Source: Butyriboletus loyo (taxonomy: Eukaryota; Basidiomycota; Agaricomycetes; Boletales; Boletaceae). Taken from it: a DNA stretch of 64,000 nucleotides. Shown here in pieces: positions 43,642 to 56,651 of the stretch (its first letter is position 1; every line of letters starts with the position of its first letter). The DNA lies in contig JBBPSI010000081.1 of assembly GCA_038093515.1 (NCBI GenBank), positions 1 through 64,000 of the forward strand. The letters are read 5' to 3'. The notes under the pieces are model-generated. The model made no database searches, had not been told where the DNA came from, and was given only the letters and a program-made list of their open reading frames with translations. A program made the position numbers and the translations under genes.

Positions 43642-46600
43642 TTATGACTGTGACAATATCTTGTCGATCGACTCGTTCAAAAAGTCTTTGCGTGACGTCA
43701 AGTCAGCTCTGGGGAATTTGGCCATGATCGCTTCACGTGTGGTCCTAGGAGCGATGAGTTAGAAAGAACACGAATAGACGAACCGAGACTCACTTCTTCG
43801 TCACCGTCATCAAGTCCTGCGTACTCAGATAATTCCTCAACGCATTGAAGATATCCTCGTCCGTCGGATTCGGGTTCAAACTCGGCCCCGCAAATGCATT
43901 GACGGACGTCGCCATCGAAAACGTTGACACCCGTGGATTTCCACCACCAATAGCCACACCAAGCGACCCAGGCGACGGCAACCCAAACCCACCCGTCTGC
44001 GACCCATTCCCAGTGAACATGTTCATGTTCATACCTCCCATACCCATCATTGTCGCACGCGGATCCACCATCCCATACACGCTCCCCGAATGCTGGTACC
44101 CAAGCGGTGCCGCCATCCCCTTCGCCCCACCGTACTCGGAACCCGCCGCACTTCCAGGTCCGGGCGCAAACGGCACAAACGGCACAGGAGGCAATCCAAA
44201 CTGGGACATAGTCGGTTGGCGGCCTTCGTACATGGAACCTTGTCGAGAACCAGCGTGGCTGTGGTGCGAGGCCGTCCCTCTGAAGTTGACCGTCGAGTTG
44301 TTCATCACGTTTGTGTCCCGGTAGTAATCACCCCCGTTCGATGGGTGTGGCGAGCCTTGTCGGGATGGTGGGAACCGTGGCTGCGAACGAGCCTTGCTGA
44401 TTCCCGTCTCGTCTGAGTGACGCGACGCGCCCTCCCATGCTTCTGCTTCGTACTCTGTAGGCGAACGTAAGCAAAGAGGTATAAGTGAATCTAAACAGAT
44501 GACTCACCACTAAACTTCTTAAGTGGGATCATCGACTCATCGAACCGCTCGTCCTCATTCATAATCACCTTCTTGCTTCCTCCATCACCAATCACGACAC
44601 GCGTGTTCCCCCACGAGAAGTCATCCATGCACCAGAAGGAGTAGATCGGCAGGAAGAAACTATACATCGGATATCTTATCCCGACAACGTCAATCATCCG
44701 AGTAAATACGGGATAAGCAGAAATGACGCACGAAAGGAGATAGACGATCATCCAGCCAACGAGCATAAACTCTCGTTTGATGATGAAGATCAACGCCTAC
44801 AACGTTGCAATCAGCGCCTCCTCCCAAACACACACCACCGAGTCGCGAACGTACCTGCAACCCATATGTCACGCCCAACATGATAATCGAGATCAACGGC
44901 AAAGAACTACTGCCAGTAGCAACCGCAATGATCAGATATACAAGCTATGGGGGCAGCGTCAGCACACCCCAAGTTATCCCACATCAACCCACTCACATAA
45001 ACGACGGTTGCCGGAAGAATCTATATGAATGATGTCAGTAACACCCCCGCAGACAGAGATAAAACTTACGATCGTCCCCAACAAATCGATAAATACGAAA
45101 AACCGCATCGAGAAACAACAAAACCCGCACAATTCGGGCAAAATCACCAACTCCAACAAGTTATGCACCGTCGAGTTGATCCACCGACGTCGTTGAGAGA
45201 ACAAGACCCGCCATGACTCGGGCGCCATCGTATGCGCCACCGCATCCGGAATGAACTTGGTCTTAAAGGTCGGGAAATGTTTCAAGAGGAGCGTGGTGAG
45301 GAAACGGTCTTCACCAAGCGAGAAAAGATTCTTTTTGTGGAGTGTGTCAACGTTGCATTCTGCGTATTCGTCGATGATGCGGTTGGAGATGATGATCGGG
45401 CGACCTTTGTCAGCCGTGCGGACACGATAAAGCGAGAAACATCCAGGCAGACAAGAAACGGAGCCGAATAATGACTCGAACGCCTTCGAAAGGTGGTGGG
45501 AAATGTAGTACTCGTAAACCTGAATCATCGTCCACCACGAGCCTTCCTCGTTGGTCAATTTTGTTTCACCACAGATACCGATGATGCTCGAATCGTCCGC
45601 AGCCGACGCGACCAAACGGTTGAGCGACTCAGGTGTAACCGTCTGTACTGCCTGTCAGTCTCGCTTTACTACATCCATGATGAAGCGACGAACCGTATCC
45701 GCATCGACCGTAAAAATATACTCGTAAAACGTCGGATCGATCCCGATCACGTTCCGCATCTGATGAAAAATCTCGAGTTCCAGCGGGGACATGGGCGCAT
45801 CAAAGTGCACGCGGTTGAGGTAGTGCATCAGCAGAATCTGGCTGTCTCGTTTGCCACGATTGCCAGGCTTGGACCGCTCTGTGGGCTTGCCGACTTTGAC
45901 GACGACCATATAGCTACAACACACCATGACGTCAACACCAACACATGCGCACCGACGAAAAATGCTCTACTCACGGAACGACGTGCCCCTCGAACTCGTA
46001 CAATCCCGAGTGCACCTTGCCATAATTAATCTGTCTCGAGCCCTCGCCGATCGATCGGAACATCAAGGGTTCAGGATCAACCTTTGGATCGACACCCAGT
46101 ATATCCAACACGATCCTCGGCGTCGTCCGGTCGTTGCCGCTCCCAATGATATTACCGTCACAGATGATGAAGAGTAACTTCCGCTTGTCGTCGTAGTGAA
46201 GCGCCGCGAGCGAGTCAATCGTTCGCCGGAGGGAGTCTTCGCCTTCGGTGTAACACGGGATCTGACACAGAACAAACTTGTCAAGCATTTCAGGCGAGCG
46301 CTTGCCAGTCAACTGTAGCGCAGAAAGGACTAACGTGAACGTGAGCACCCCTTCAATCGAGGCATACACGTGGAAGACTCACACTTGAGCGCGATCGACG
46401 CACACAGGATCCCGGTGAAAACGAGGAGAAGATAACTCTGCACAGTGCACCGAGGTGTCTTCCGAAAATCGACCTCGCCCACGTAAAACATATTTTTGAT
46501 GCAGTTCACGTTCTCCGCCGCTGTCTGCGCGTCCAGACCTGCAATGACCGTGTTCAGGTTCTTGGAGATGTCTTGTCCAGCTTGTTGCCTGAACACGTCG

Positions 46601-49600
46601 GTGATGCTCGTATCCAGGAATTTATAGGAACTCGTAGTGCTCTGGTAGATCGTGAGGGTGTTAACGTAGTCCGATAGGTCATACACGCCGCCGTTCCAGA
46701 TGGCCCAAATTCTGTCAATATACAGTCAACTAAAGCAAGACGACAAGACCGCGCTGACGCCTACCTCTGAATGTTCGAATCCATCGCCTGTGCATAAATA
46801 GTACTGGGATCCCATACTAACGCCCCTTTCCGATACTCCTCCATCTTCGGCAAAAACGTTGATGTGTACCAATCCGCGTTGTCCAACGCCGTCCCCTGTG
46901 CCGACTGCATCCCTCCGGACTTGTGCATCGCGTTCGGCACGTATACCGTGAAATTCTTCGCGGTGAGCTGCAACGACCCTTGCGAGACCAAACCCTGACA
47001 AGCCTGCTCAAGGGGTTGTGTGAAGTATCCCGTCAGGTCCTGACCTACAAGGAGACCCAGGTCTGCAGGCGAGTTGGACGAGATGCCAACGATATCGCTG
47101 TGATCGCCGTGGATAAAGTTGGAGAGGTCGTACACCCACCCCTGAACCGATACCCACCAATCCGTGGTTCCAGTGTGTTGAGACACCTCGTTCGAGTTCC
47201 AGACTTTGTCAAAGTTGGGACAGAGAAGCCGACCGAACTCAACGATGTAAAAGATGACGACCGAGTTCAAAAGAAGGATCAAGAAGCAGATGGTCACTTT
47301 CTCCCGCCAGGCGAGGCGGACGTCCGGGCGTTTCATCCGTCCGATATAATGCAGCACAAAGGAGGGAACCAAACCGGTTAATAGCCATACAAAGAAGAGC
47401 CACCATCGTCGGGTAGTGCTCGCGGGTATTTCCTCAACAGCAGTGGGTGTGGCGGCATTGACGGTCATAGTGCCCTCCTTGGATGGGTAAGGAGGCGAAC
47501 CACCAGGGCTCCCTCCTTTCTTCTCCCATTCCGATCCCCAACCATCCTCTGGATCAGTGAATGCCGGCGTATGGACGTTTGGTGACGACAACCCGCTGAC
47601 GCCATACGGAATGTTTTGATTTGGGTCCTGGTATCTCGACCCATGGCTGCCCATGCGAGCAATGAGTAGATTATCACGACTCTCGTTATCGAGAATGTCG
47701 TGTCCATGCGTGTCGGTGTATGTATACTCCGTCGCGTCGTCTCCAATTGCGCTTTCATCGTCTTCGGCGGCATCGGGAGCCAACCGCTTCTGTTCCTTCT
47801 CAGCCGCGCGAACGCCGTCCTCGACCGTCTTCCACGCGTTATACGATAACCAGATCGAACGGTGACCGACAACGTAATCAGTGCCTTCCTTCCAACCGTT
47901 CGAAGCTGCACATTGCCGCATACGTTCCACGTCTGAACCACGCATCGTCTGGACGTACCGTTCGCAGAACGCACTCTGCTCCAAGTCGGTGACAAATTCC
48001 ACACTGCGACGCGCGACAATTTCAGGAATGAGAAGAGACTTTATCTGAGCTTTGACACGACGTTTGTCAAAGGAGTTGGGCGAGTTGGAATCATTAGGAC
48101 GGATACAGGAGATCGTCCAAAGACGTGTCCGGTCAAGAGAGGCGAAACTTTCGGAGAGCGTGTAATTGAGTTGTGTAGAGACAGAGTATATCTTGGCGAG
48201 GTCCAGAGGTGGATGCTCCTCGTGTGGCAGTGGTGCAGAACCATCTGGGGACGCGATACGCGTCGGTTGACGAAGCGGACGCGACGAGACCTGCGCCTGG
48301 ACGATGGAAGTTTCATCCTTCGAGTGCTTCTCAACAGCAAGCGAAGGGCCGGAGAGTAACTTTGCCACGAACGTATCCGAGGAGTTGCGGAGCAACGACA
48401 CGAATGCCGAGTCGAGGATATCAGAGTCCCTCTCGATAAAGGACGAGATGTCGTACGAGCAACACCCCGCGTAGTGGTTAATACCAAATAGGTTCTTGTC
48501 ATTCTCGCCTCCTTGACTGGGGCTTGCCACAAACGATGTATGGATGCCATATTTGGACACGAGATCTTGATGGAGTTCGTCTGCCTTCTTGTCGCCCGCC
48601 TTTCCCGATTTGTATGATGAACATGCTTTATTCAATATACCAAGCATACCGCCAGGCTTCCGCGTCGCACGCTCGCTCAGTTGAGCGCCGCGAAGGAGTT
48701 CGATGCAGGCTGAGTTATCCATAATGGCGACTGCTGGAAGAGAGATCCCGTCACCAACCATGTGACTATTATAGCCAACGCCATCATCGAATGTGTTGCG
48801 CATGACGTAAGACTGGACGAACTCGTCTGCAAAGTTGATGCAAAATTCATCAAACTTGTTTTGGCCAAAGGTGGAAATGAGGGGTGCGGTTCCCGTGAAC
48901 ATCATGGAGCCAGTACCTGTGGGACCACGAGTCTGGAAACCGGGAGAGTCGAAGAAAATCAGCTGGGTTGTGGGAAGAACATCGCGGTTTGCAGGGGCAA
49001 TCTTGTGATTCGCGGTCTCGACGACATAAGTAAAAAGGATGGCATAGAGATCGCGCATGAGTGAATCACGTTGAAACGCACTTTGCTCGACGCTGAGAAG
49101 AACGGTGTAGAGTTCCTTGCGAACATAGTTGGTCTTGTTCGTCAAGGTCTGCGCAAGGTCGTCCGGTGCGACACCAAGGAGGCGTGCGACATGCTCGAGG
49201 ATGGGAATATTTGCGACAGACGCGGAAACATCCTTGGCATCAGCCTCTGTGAACTGAATGTTGCTCAAGAGGAGGATAGCAACGAGGATGGTGAAAATAG
49301 ATGAAAGATGTTTCGGCTTGAAACCAAGTGTGCGCATAGCAACGCGCACCTCCTCCATGGCCATAGCATCGTCACTAAAGGGCCCGTTGGGCAGGCGGTA
49401 ACATCCCGAGGAAGCCAATAGAGCATATTCTGAGATGTCTTCGAGGTTGAAGTAATCGCGTTCCTGTGGCGCTGCACCAGACAAGAATTGGTAAAAGATG
49501 TGAAACGTGCGTTCCTCGTGGGCGAGACGAGTGAGTCTGGATTTGTCAAGTGCGAAGGCGAGTACTTTAGCGGATTCAATGCGGCCACGATCGTTGAAAT

Positions 49601-50213
49601 GAAGTTCGAGATGACGACTATGCCGTGATGCATTCGGATTCGAGACGGTTTTTGCGTTCCCAAAGGCGTCGAGGAGGGTGTAAAGCGCTCTGACTTGGCT
49701 TGCCATTCTGAGCTCCTTCTTGGAGTGGGAAGAGAGACGCAAAACTTGGTCTACAAGCAGACGTAAGCTCGATGTCTTTCCTGAGCCGGTGATACCACTA
49801 GAGGGGAGAGCGTCAGGAGACATAGAAATACACGAAGGGGAAGAGACGGACCGAGTGATGACGGACTGAGACTGTCTAGTGCGACGCATGAGCAAGTAAA
49901 TCTGAGCGGCGAGTTCATAGAGATGAGGCTGGAGGAGGCTTGCACGAGCGAGAGACAGGCCGGTTTCCTTGTAGCACCGTTCTTCATATTCTTTTGCACT
50001 GTTGTCGTTAACGTTTGCGAGAGCTTTGTAGGGATTTACGACGAGTAAATTCGTTGTTCCTATTCTAGAGTAGGGTAAATCAGAGCGAGAGCGGGTGCCG
50101 AGGACAGCGACGATGGCGTCGTCGGAAGGGTAGACGGTGGCGGACTGGGTGGTGGATACGAGGTGGTGGAGGTCGCCGGTGTTGACGGCGTGGGAGGAGA
50201 GAGAGGAGGCCAT
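43642..50213 (-). CDS. Class V chitin synthase with myosin motor-like domain
   Basis: A first exon of 1150 codons starts at ATG 50213. It encodes a degenerate myosin head (P-loop [26 protein letters not shown] as switch [10 protein letters not shown] as switch II), then acidic linkers, two membrane helices ([39 protein letters not shown]) and a cytochrome b5-like segment ([20 protein letters not shown]). Downstream exons carry the glycosyltransferase: [36 protein letters not shown] and SQRRRWINS, then membrane helices, a Gly/Met-rich tail and a DEK_C domain ([19 protein letters not shown] joined across an intron to [15 protein letters not shown]). Cell-wall chitin synthesis at growing tips is the expected role. 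Apparently intact, close to 1950 aa. The motor motifs deviate from active myosin, as in other basidiomycete members. Confidence 0.93.
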
Positions 50214-51192
50214 TTGAGGCCGACGAAAGAACGTGAAAGGAAAGAGCGGACGAGCAAAGAAAGAAAGAAAAAGCCTCCAGAGCGGGTGACGTTAGTAGTC
50301 GCAAACCTGACTGGACAAGGGAAAGTGCAATGTGAATGTGTCACGTAATCCACGCTTGCAACCCTTTTTTGTTTGCCGGCCAACCAACCAACTCCACGAG
50401 CTTGAGGAGTAACCCCACGAATTCGAACTGGCAGTACCAGATCGTGTCAACTCGCTCGATTTTTCCAGTTCTGACCAGCCGAGGCGGATACAATTGCAGG
50501 CTGTTCTCGGTGTCCCTCCGCCATGTTGAATAAGTAATTGCGACCAGGTGGGCAACACGAAGCCGCAGGCCTTTCATATCATGAATGGAGTCAGAGAGGG
50601 GAAGGCGAGTATATAAGTGCCCACCAGCGCGTGCTTGGCATCATGATTCATTAGACATTGCCATCCATCACCAGCTAAATTAACGACCCACTCAACCGGA
50701 ACACAAGTGTAGCCAAGGAGGGTACGCAGAGTTCACGGTATCCTCGGTGGTTGGCAGACCCACCGAACGATTTATTCCTCACTCAAACCTCATCATATGA
50801 TGATCAAGTAATTTTGTAGACCCATGTTTAGCATCGATTTTGAACTTCACAGCTTTTTCATATTTTTAGAGGGCTTTGTGGTGCAGTCAATGAACGTTTG
50901 AACTATCGACCTCCAGACAGTTAGCATGCCGGAAACAGTCATCCACTATGCGGCACGGAAGCTGCAGGGATACGGGGGGTCCCTTGATCTTCCCGTTCAT
51001 CACATCCGTTTCGATCACGAGGTACATCAGATCACAAAATTGCGCCACCCTTTGCAGAGTTGCCACGGAGGATCGTTCGAACGTCCAGGGAAAAAAAAAG
51101 AGAGTAGAGTACTATAGTGACTGAACAGCCAAGGTTTAAAACACGCCATGATTCCACCCATGATGCTTGTCGTAATGCACCCCATCCAACGC
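50214..51192. other. Intergenic, no gene
   Basis: Promoter side of the chitin synthase (CT-rich on minus, about 50214-50380) and the 3' flank of Sec27. Short open frames only. Confidence 0.5.
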
Positions 51193-54100
51193 TCAACTCG
51201 ACAGCTCACTCGCGTCCCCATTCACCTCATATGCAGCTCGTATCTCTTCCTCGCGACCCAGCACCTCTTCCCACCCTTCCTCAAACAAGTCCATGTTCTC
51301 GATCGGATGTGCGACAGACGCAGCGACCTTGGGCTTGTTTTTGCTTCGTAGCTCCGCTCGCCACACGTCCACCGTCTGCGGTACCAAACTGGAAGGAAAG
51401 GAAGAAAGAAAACGAATCAACATATGACAGCCACCCTCGATCGCTTCCTCACCTTGGTGCATATGTGCGCGCAAATAACGCAGCTTCTGGTGCTCGATTT
51501 GTCTTCACAAGCAGGTCCACGCACGCCTTGGTGTCCCCCAACTGGAAAAGTGTCGCAAACGCCAGATTATTGGCCCCATTTTGTTCTACAGAAGAAAATG
51601 AAAATGACATCAGCAAAAGCAATATCATAGACCCGAGGTGGCTCACCTGCAGTTGCAGCAAGCTGTTGTAATCCTTCCCGATCACCCGTCGAGAGTAATA
51701 AGAGCATCAGCGCGCTCAGATCGTTCGCTCGCTGAAAAGCTTCCCGTGCGAGATCAAATCGCCACACCGACAACGCGCGATCGCCCAACGCTTTCCACTT
51801 GATCTCCGCTTCGTTCTCGGGTACCGAGCGCGCAATATCGACAGCAGTGTCAAGGTCGTCGAGCTGCAGCGACAGATCGAACTTGTGGTCTGGGTCGTTA
51901 GTCACTTGCATCGCGAGTTCCCTGAGGTCTTGATATCATCTCGTATGAGCATACAAACGTCTCGAGATCGAGGGTGGAAGGCCTACCTCGACCTTCGAGG
52001 AACCGTGCTACTTTGTTGAGTTGCTCCTTGGGTAGCGTGGGCAAGATCTCAGTTGCAGCTTCCATGTCACCGCGGAGGACCGCCGTTTGGTACTCGACTA
52101 CACTCAGGGACAATGCGTAACCGTAGATATTCATATTCTTGTCTGCGAGGTACACTCGATTGTGTGCCGGTATGTAGCCGAGGATGTACATCGGGCTGGA
52201 AAAGAAAAGATCAGCGGGAGAAGAAATATATCCAAACACAACGTACATGTCTGATGGGCTAATAGTATAGGATTCGTTGCCGACGAAGTAGTTGACTCGG
52301 TTGCCCGCCGTGGTATAGATAAAACAGTCCCCAACCCATTTCGCAGTCATGACGCTACGAGGAATGTTAGATGACTACCCGTGAAATAATAAAAATCACA
52401 CTCGCTTGTCTGAGACCTCAGAGATGACATCGAAGGCTTCTTCAACACCCTCGTCCGAGACCTCGACGCCCTCCTCGAGTTTCGCGTTATATGCATCCCG
52501 GTTGAAACGCAGAATGTAAAATGATTCTTCTGAAGCGATCGCTACCAGGGATCCCGTCCCTGACCAATAAATCTTTGAACATCGTTAGTCAATGCTTCTC
52601 TGAATGGCAAGAAACACACGTTTTTAGCATCAGCGTCTATCCGTCTTACAATCTCCCCACTCTCCCAATCCCAAAACACCACAAATCCTTTGCCACGTCC
52701 AGCTAGTAACGGGCCACCGTGTAACCCATCGATCGACCAGCTACCCAAACCTTTCATTCCCGTACCACCCCTCTCTTTAAAGTTCTTGTAAACTCTCAGC
52801 TTCAACTTGCCCTCAAGCACCGCATATGTGTTCGAGTCACCTGCCCAAGCAAACGAGAGGCCATTCCCAAACGACTTGTTCCTCCACGCGAGCGCCGTAT
52901 ATATGATGTACTCCCCGTCTCCGACGACCGTCACGAACCGTCCGTTGGGAGAGTGGATCATATCGGTCGCGAAGATCTCCGTGGTTCCGAGTTCTCTAAT
53001 CTGGAGCGGGATGCGATTGCCTTCCGTAGTCGTGTCGTCCGCAAGATTCTGCACGTTCCCCGAGAGAACAAGTTGGTTGCGCGTGTAAATGAGTTTTCCA
53101 GTGGGATCCATGCTAAAGGTAGGCTCATCCCGACCAAGCTAGACAACATAGTTCAAGGAAACACCAGCGATAACCATACACATGGTCAGACCCACCTTGA
53201 TGACGACGATACCTTCATCGAATCCAACAGCGACTTCGTTCGCATCCCTTCGCAACGATACACACCACGCCCGCTCCAACGCATAGCTCAACGTGTTTTC
53301 TAACCGATACGTGTTACTATTCCAGATCTTGACAGTTCCGTCCTCACTCCCGCTGATGATGATCGGCAAGTTGGGATGAAAGACCGCAAAAGAGGGGTTA
53401 TTGGTGTGACCTTCCATCGTTTGGACACAGCTCTTGCTAAGGTAGTCCCAAATCTTGATCGTCTTGTCGTCGCCGGTCGTCACAAGGTACGGTTTGTCGG
53501 GGGCCGGGTAGAAATCGACATAATTGACTCCCTTGTCGTGCGCGTCCATCGTGAAGTTGGCATTCGCGGAACCGAGGGACCACATCTTGACCGTTCGATC
53601 AAGACACGCAGATGCGAACGTGTTGGCGTCTTTCGGGTTAAACGTGATATTCATGATGTAGTGCGTGTGGCCCTCGTGTACCTATCAAGCCCAGGGGAAG
53701 AAATATACAGCGTTCGTATACAGACACATGACAGTATTCGTACGATGAAAGAAGGGGACATACCTGAATGCACTTCCACTGCTTATCCCAATCCCAGGCC
53801 TTGATTGTCATATCGTCGCTGCCCGTCAACACGATGCTCGCCGTTGGATGCACCGCAAGACATCTAATGTAATCTGGATGGGCTTCAAACGAGACGACTT
53901 TCTCGTGCGTGTTGTAGTTAAACACGCGGAGCTGGAAGTCGTCCGAACCGGCGATGAACCAATTTTTGCGTGCGATGAACTTAACGCAGCGAACAGGTAC
54001 GTTGGACACTTCGAATGTCTTCACTAAAGCACCGGTCTCGTGATTGTAGATGTTCACCGAGCCATTGTAGAGGCCGGTGAGTAACCAAGGCTCAGTGGGG

Positions 54101-54222
54101 TGAAAGTCGGTGCCTTTGACGCGGTCAGATCGAGAGAATAGTTTGCGCTGGGAGAACGGTTAAAATGTGTCGTTTGGCTTGAGGAGACCCTTTGAAACAC
54201 TCACAGACACATCAAACAGCAT
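51193..54222 (-). CDS. sec27: Coatomer beta-prime subunit (COPI coat)
   Basis: ATG 54222 (MLFDV) begins a multi-exon gene. The N-terminal WD40 propeller is clear: [91 protein letters not shown] second propeller and the coatomer WD-associated region follow ([54 protein letters not shown]), then helical solenoid [20 protein letters not shown] and an acidic end at TGA 51193. The protein is the dilysine-cargo-binding subunit of the COPI vesicle coat in Golgi-to-ER transport. Length is normal for the family and no breaks were seen. Confidence 0.95.
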
Positions 54223-54381
54223 TGTTTTTAGATGGGGACCAACCCGGCGTCAAGAACGTTCAATGAGCAGCGTCACGTCGCGAGTATTGGACACGCTGCA
54301 CCTGCAATTTGCGGACCCCCCTTTAGATGGTGTCGTTCCCATATATAAAACTAAGGGGAATCAAAACATGATTATGTAACG

Positions 54382-56122
54382 TCAGGCAAAACATCTCTCC
54401 CAGTCACCGTCTCCGTTACTCTGGGCGTATACCTGACTATCCACGAATGCACTCAGCGCACATAATCCATCCTCGTTTGCGCCACAAAACTCTAGCGGTT
54501 GCACCGCATCGTTAACCAGTATCCTGACATACTCCCCACCGTTGTTGCACCGCAGCTTCTCCGTAATCATGCGTCCAGAAAAGGGTGTCATCCTAGAAAT
54601 CCGCCATGTTCGCGTTGAGTCCAGTCTATCTGTCCTTGGTGGCTCGTCAGGATGGAAGAGTCCGATCGCAGAATAGATGGCGACCATGTGGTTATCGTGC
54701 GAGAAATCAACATAGAAATTACGACCCAGGGGGAAGGTAACTGGCGACGCATCGAGCGTCTGATTCGTTCGCGTCTTGTCTTGGACGGGCTGGCCTGTCA
54801 ACCTAGCCAGCAATTCATTGACATATCCAACACCGTGAACAGGACCCAGGGTATTACCGTGTCTAGCACGGAGATTTCAGCGAAACTCGCGTCCAAAAAA
54901 CATTGGCTTACCCGGTCTTGTAATACTTTAGCAAATCGTCATAGTACTCACGTGCTTGCCATTCTTCTACAGTAAACAAACCGCAGAACGGACTGGCAGT
55001 GCCGTGGAAGAGGGTCTCGAAGGCACACAAAGGCATGAGTTCTGCGACGTCGTCATTGCCAAGCTTCGCGCCTGGCACAGCCTCGTTCATTCTCTCCACA
55101 ATGGGCGGGGTGAACCTGTCCCGCCAAACTTTTCCCGGCTCTTTATTGCTTTCTGCGTTTGGGCACCTTGATCCACCTAACGTGTTGTTCGCCTTGTGAT
55201 GATCAGAGTGAGCACCGGTCGCTACGTATATGTAAACGCAAGTACTTACACCGATCTCCTCCGAGATGATAACTGATACGCCTGGTGAGTACACGTGCCC
55301 ACTGGCAGCAGAGAGACCTTGGTGTGACAAGTGAGATCAGTGTGTATCAGAAGCAGGGGGAAAATAACCTCGTGTCCAGTTCGCGGCAGAGTATACTACA
55401 CGCTCACTGCCTGATGCCCTGACGAAGGGCAACTGGTCGTCCTTGACCAGATGCTTGTACCGCAGATAGTGATCGTAGCCAGAGTCGATAGACCTGAAAA
55501 ACCTTGATCAGGGGAGCGAAATCAAGATATACCACGCTTACTCCTTCGCGCCAAGAGGAAGTAAGTCTTCCACACCCAAATCCCACTCGAACTCTCTCAG
55601 AAACTGGTACTTCTTTCCGGAATAAGACTCCGCATTCATAAGCTTCTGGATAGGTTTTTTGATCCGCTTCGAGTTGCTTGCGGTGGGAAACCTCGAGCCA
55701 TGTCTCTGGAGCTGCTACCCCGTCACAACCAACCTGGACCACATCGCAAGTTACTCACCAAGTTGACCTAGATTACCATGTCTTTTTGAGATGACTAGAA
55801 ATGAGTTGGAAGAGGAGGAGTAGCGTACCTGAACAACCTCGCAGCGCTCAGGTGGCGTTGTGTACTCTGCAGCCGGGTAGTATGGAGAGTGAGCAGCCCA
55901 AGCCTGTTGCACTTCCTTGGGCAATCCAATACCGGCCGGCACGATCTTAGTAGGTGGTGGGCCCAAACACCAGCGCCAGCGCCCATACTGAAAGTAGCAG
56001 AACAGCAAAGCGAGCGTGACGAAGGCTACTCCGTGCCAGAAGCGCCTGCCGTATTGTGACGGGAAGTGGCCTATCTTGTCACTTTGAAGAAAAAGGGGCA
56101 GCCCAGCGTCAGAGCGGGTCAT
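54382..56122 (-). CDS. Membrane-anchored histidine acid phosphatase (phytase-like), copy 3, apparently intact
   Basis: Seven exons: 56122-55829, 55767-55759, 55711-55542, 55493-55369, 55317-55250, 55192-54912 and 54862-54382 (475 aa). The exon sizes after the first equal those of copy 1 exactly (9, 170, 125, 68, 281, 481). It has an N-terminal anchor (FWHGVAFVTLALLF), the phosphate-binding LQRHGSRFPT and the catalytic FSHDNHM. A TAG just before CTCCAGAGACATGG lies inside the 47-nt intron and is not a nonsense codon. Expected role: extracellular or cell-surface release of phosphate from phytate or other esters. The stop is 159 bp from the Sec27 start codon, on the same strand. An in-frame upstream ATG exists at 56161. 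Confidence 0.88.
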
Positions 56123-56651
56123 GGCAATAACCGGCCGTCGTCGAGAACGTGGAACAAGCAATGCATGATGTGAGGTGGATCCGAATCAGTATATATATAA
56201 GAATGCACGTTCGTGCGGAAGGCCATGATTGCCAAATCCTCCCAAAGTGGCTATCCGGGGGTCTTTGCTATTGGCTGGGTCAAAAAGGACATACGTAAGC
56301 GCGTTTCGCTGACCACTGGCAGAATGTGAGACAGACCTGTGTGTCACCGAGTAAGTGTCTCATTTTACATGCAATCATTTCGTTCAAGGAAAGGGAACTC
56401 GACGGATAGGTGATGCCAGAAGCCTTCTTGGTTAGCCGAGCCGAGCTTACAGATCCCGCAGTGCGGTGCTCTTGACTCGGAAGCTGATGGCATACATTAT
56501 CAACACTACATTGTTGAAAGTGGGGCAGCCCAAAAGTAGGGGATGCTTTTTGATTTGACCGGAGGGCGTGGACTTTCCTTGACGTACGTATCAGCTTCAA
56601 GCAGAGGCATGGCGTTATCCCGAGTCTTAGTTATTAGTAATATATAACATT
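56123..56651. promoter_or_regulatory. Upstream region of phytase copy 3
   Basis: The TATA stretch at 56189-56200 and the block at 56224-56253 are shared with phytase copy 1. Beyond about 56270 the similarity to copy 1 stops. No other gene seen. Confidence 0.5.

Noticed and set aside
46923..48019. Several 60-180 aa frames on both strands here
   Set aside because: All lie within the single long chitin synthase exon and are shadows.
55680..55720. TAG immediately before the LQRHG codons of phytase copy 3, apparently a nonsense mutation
   Set aside because: It lies inside the 47-nt intron; the CAG acceptor after it gives the same exon boundary as copy 1.
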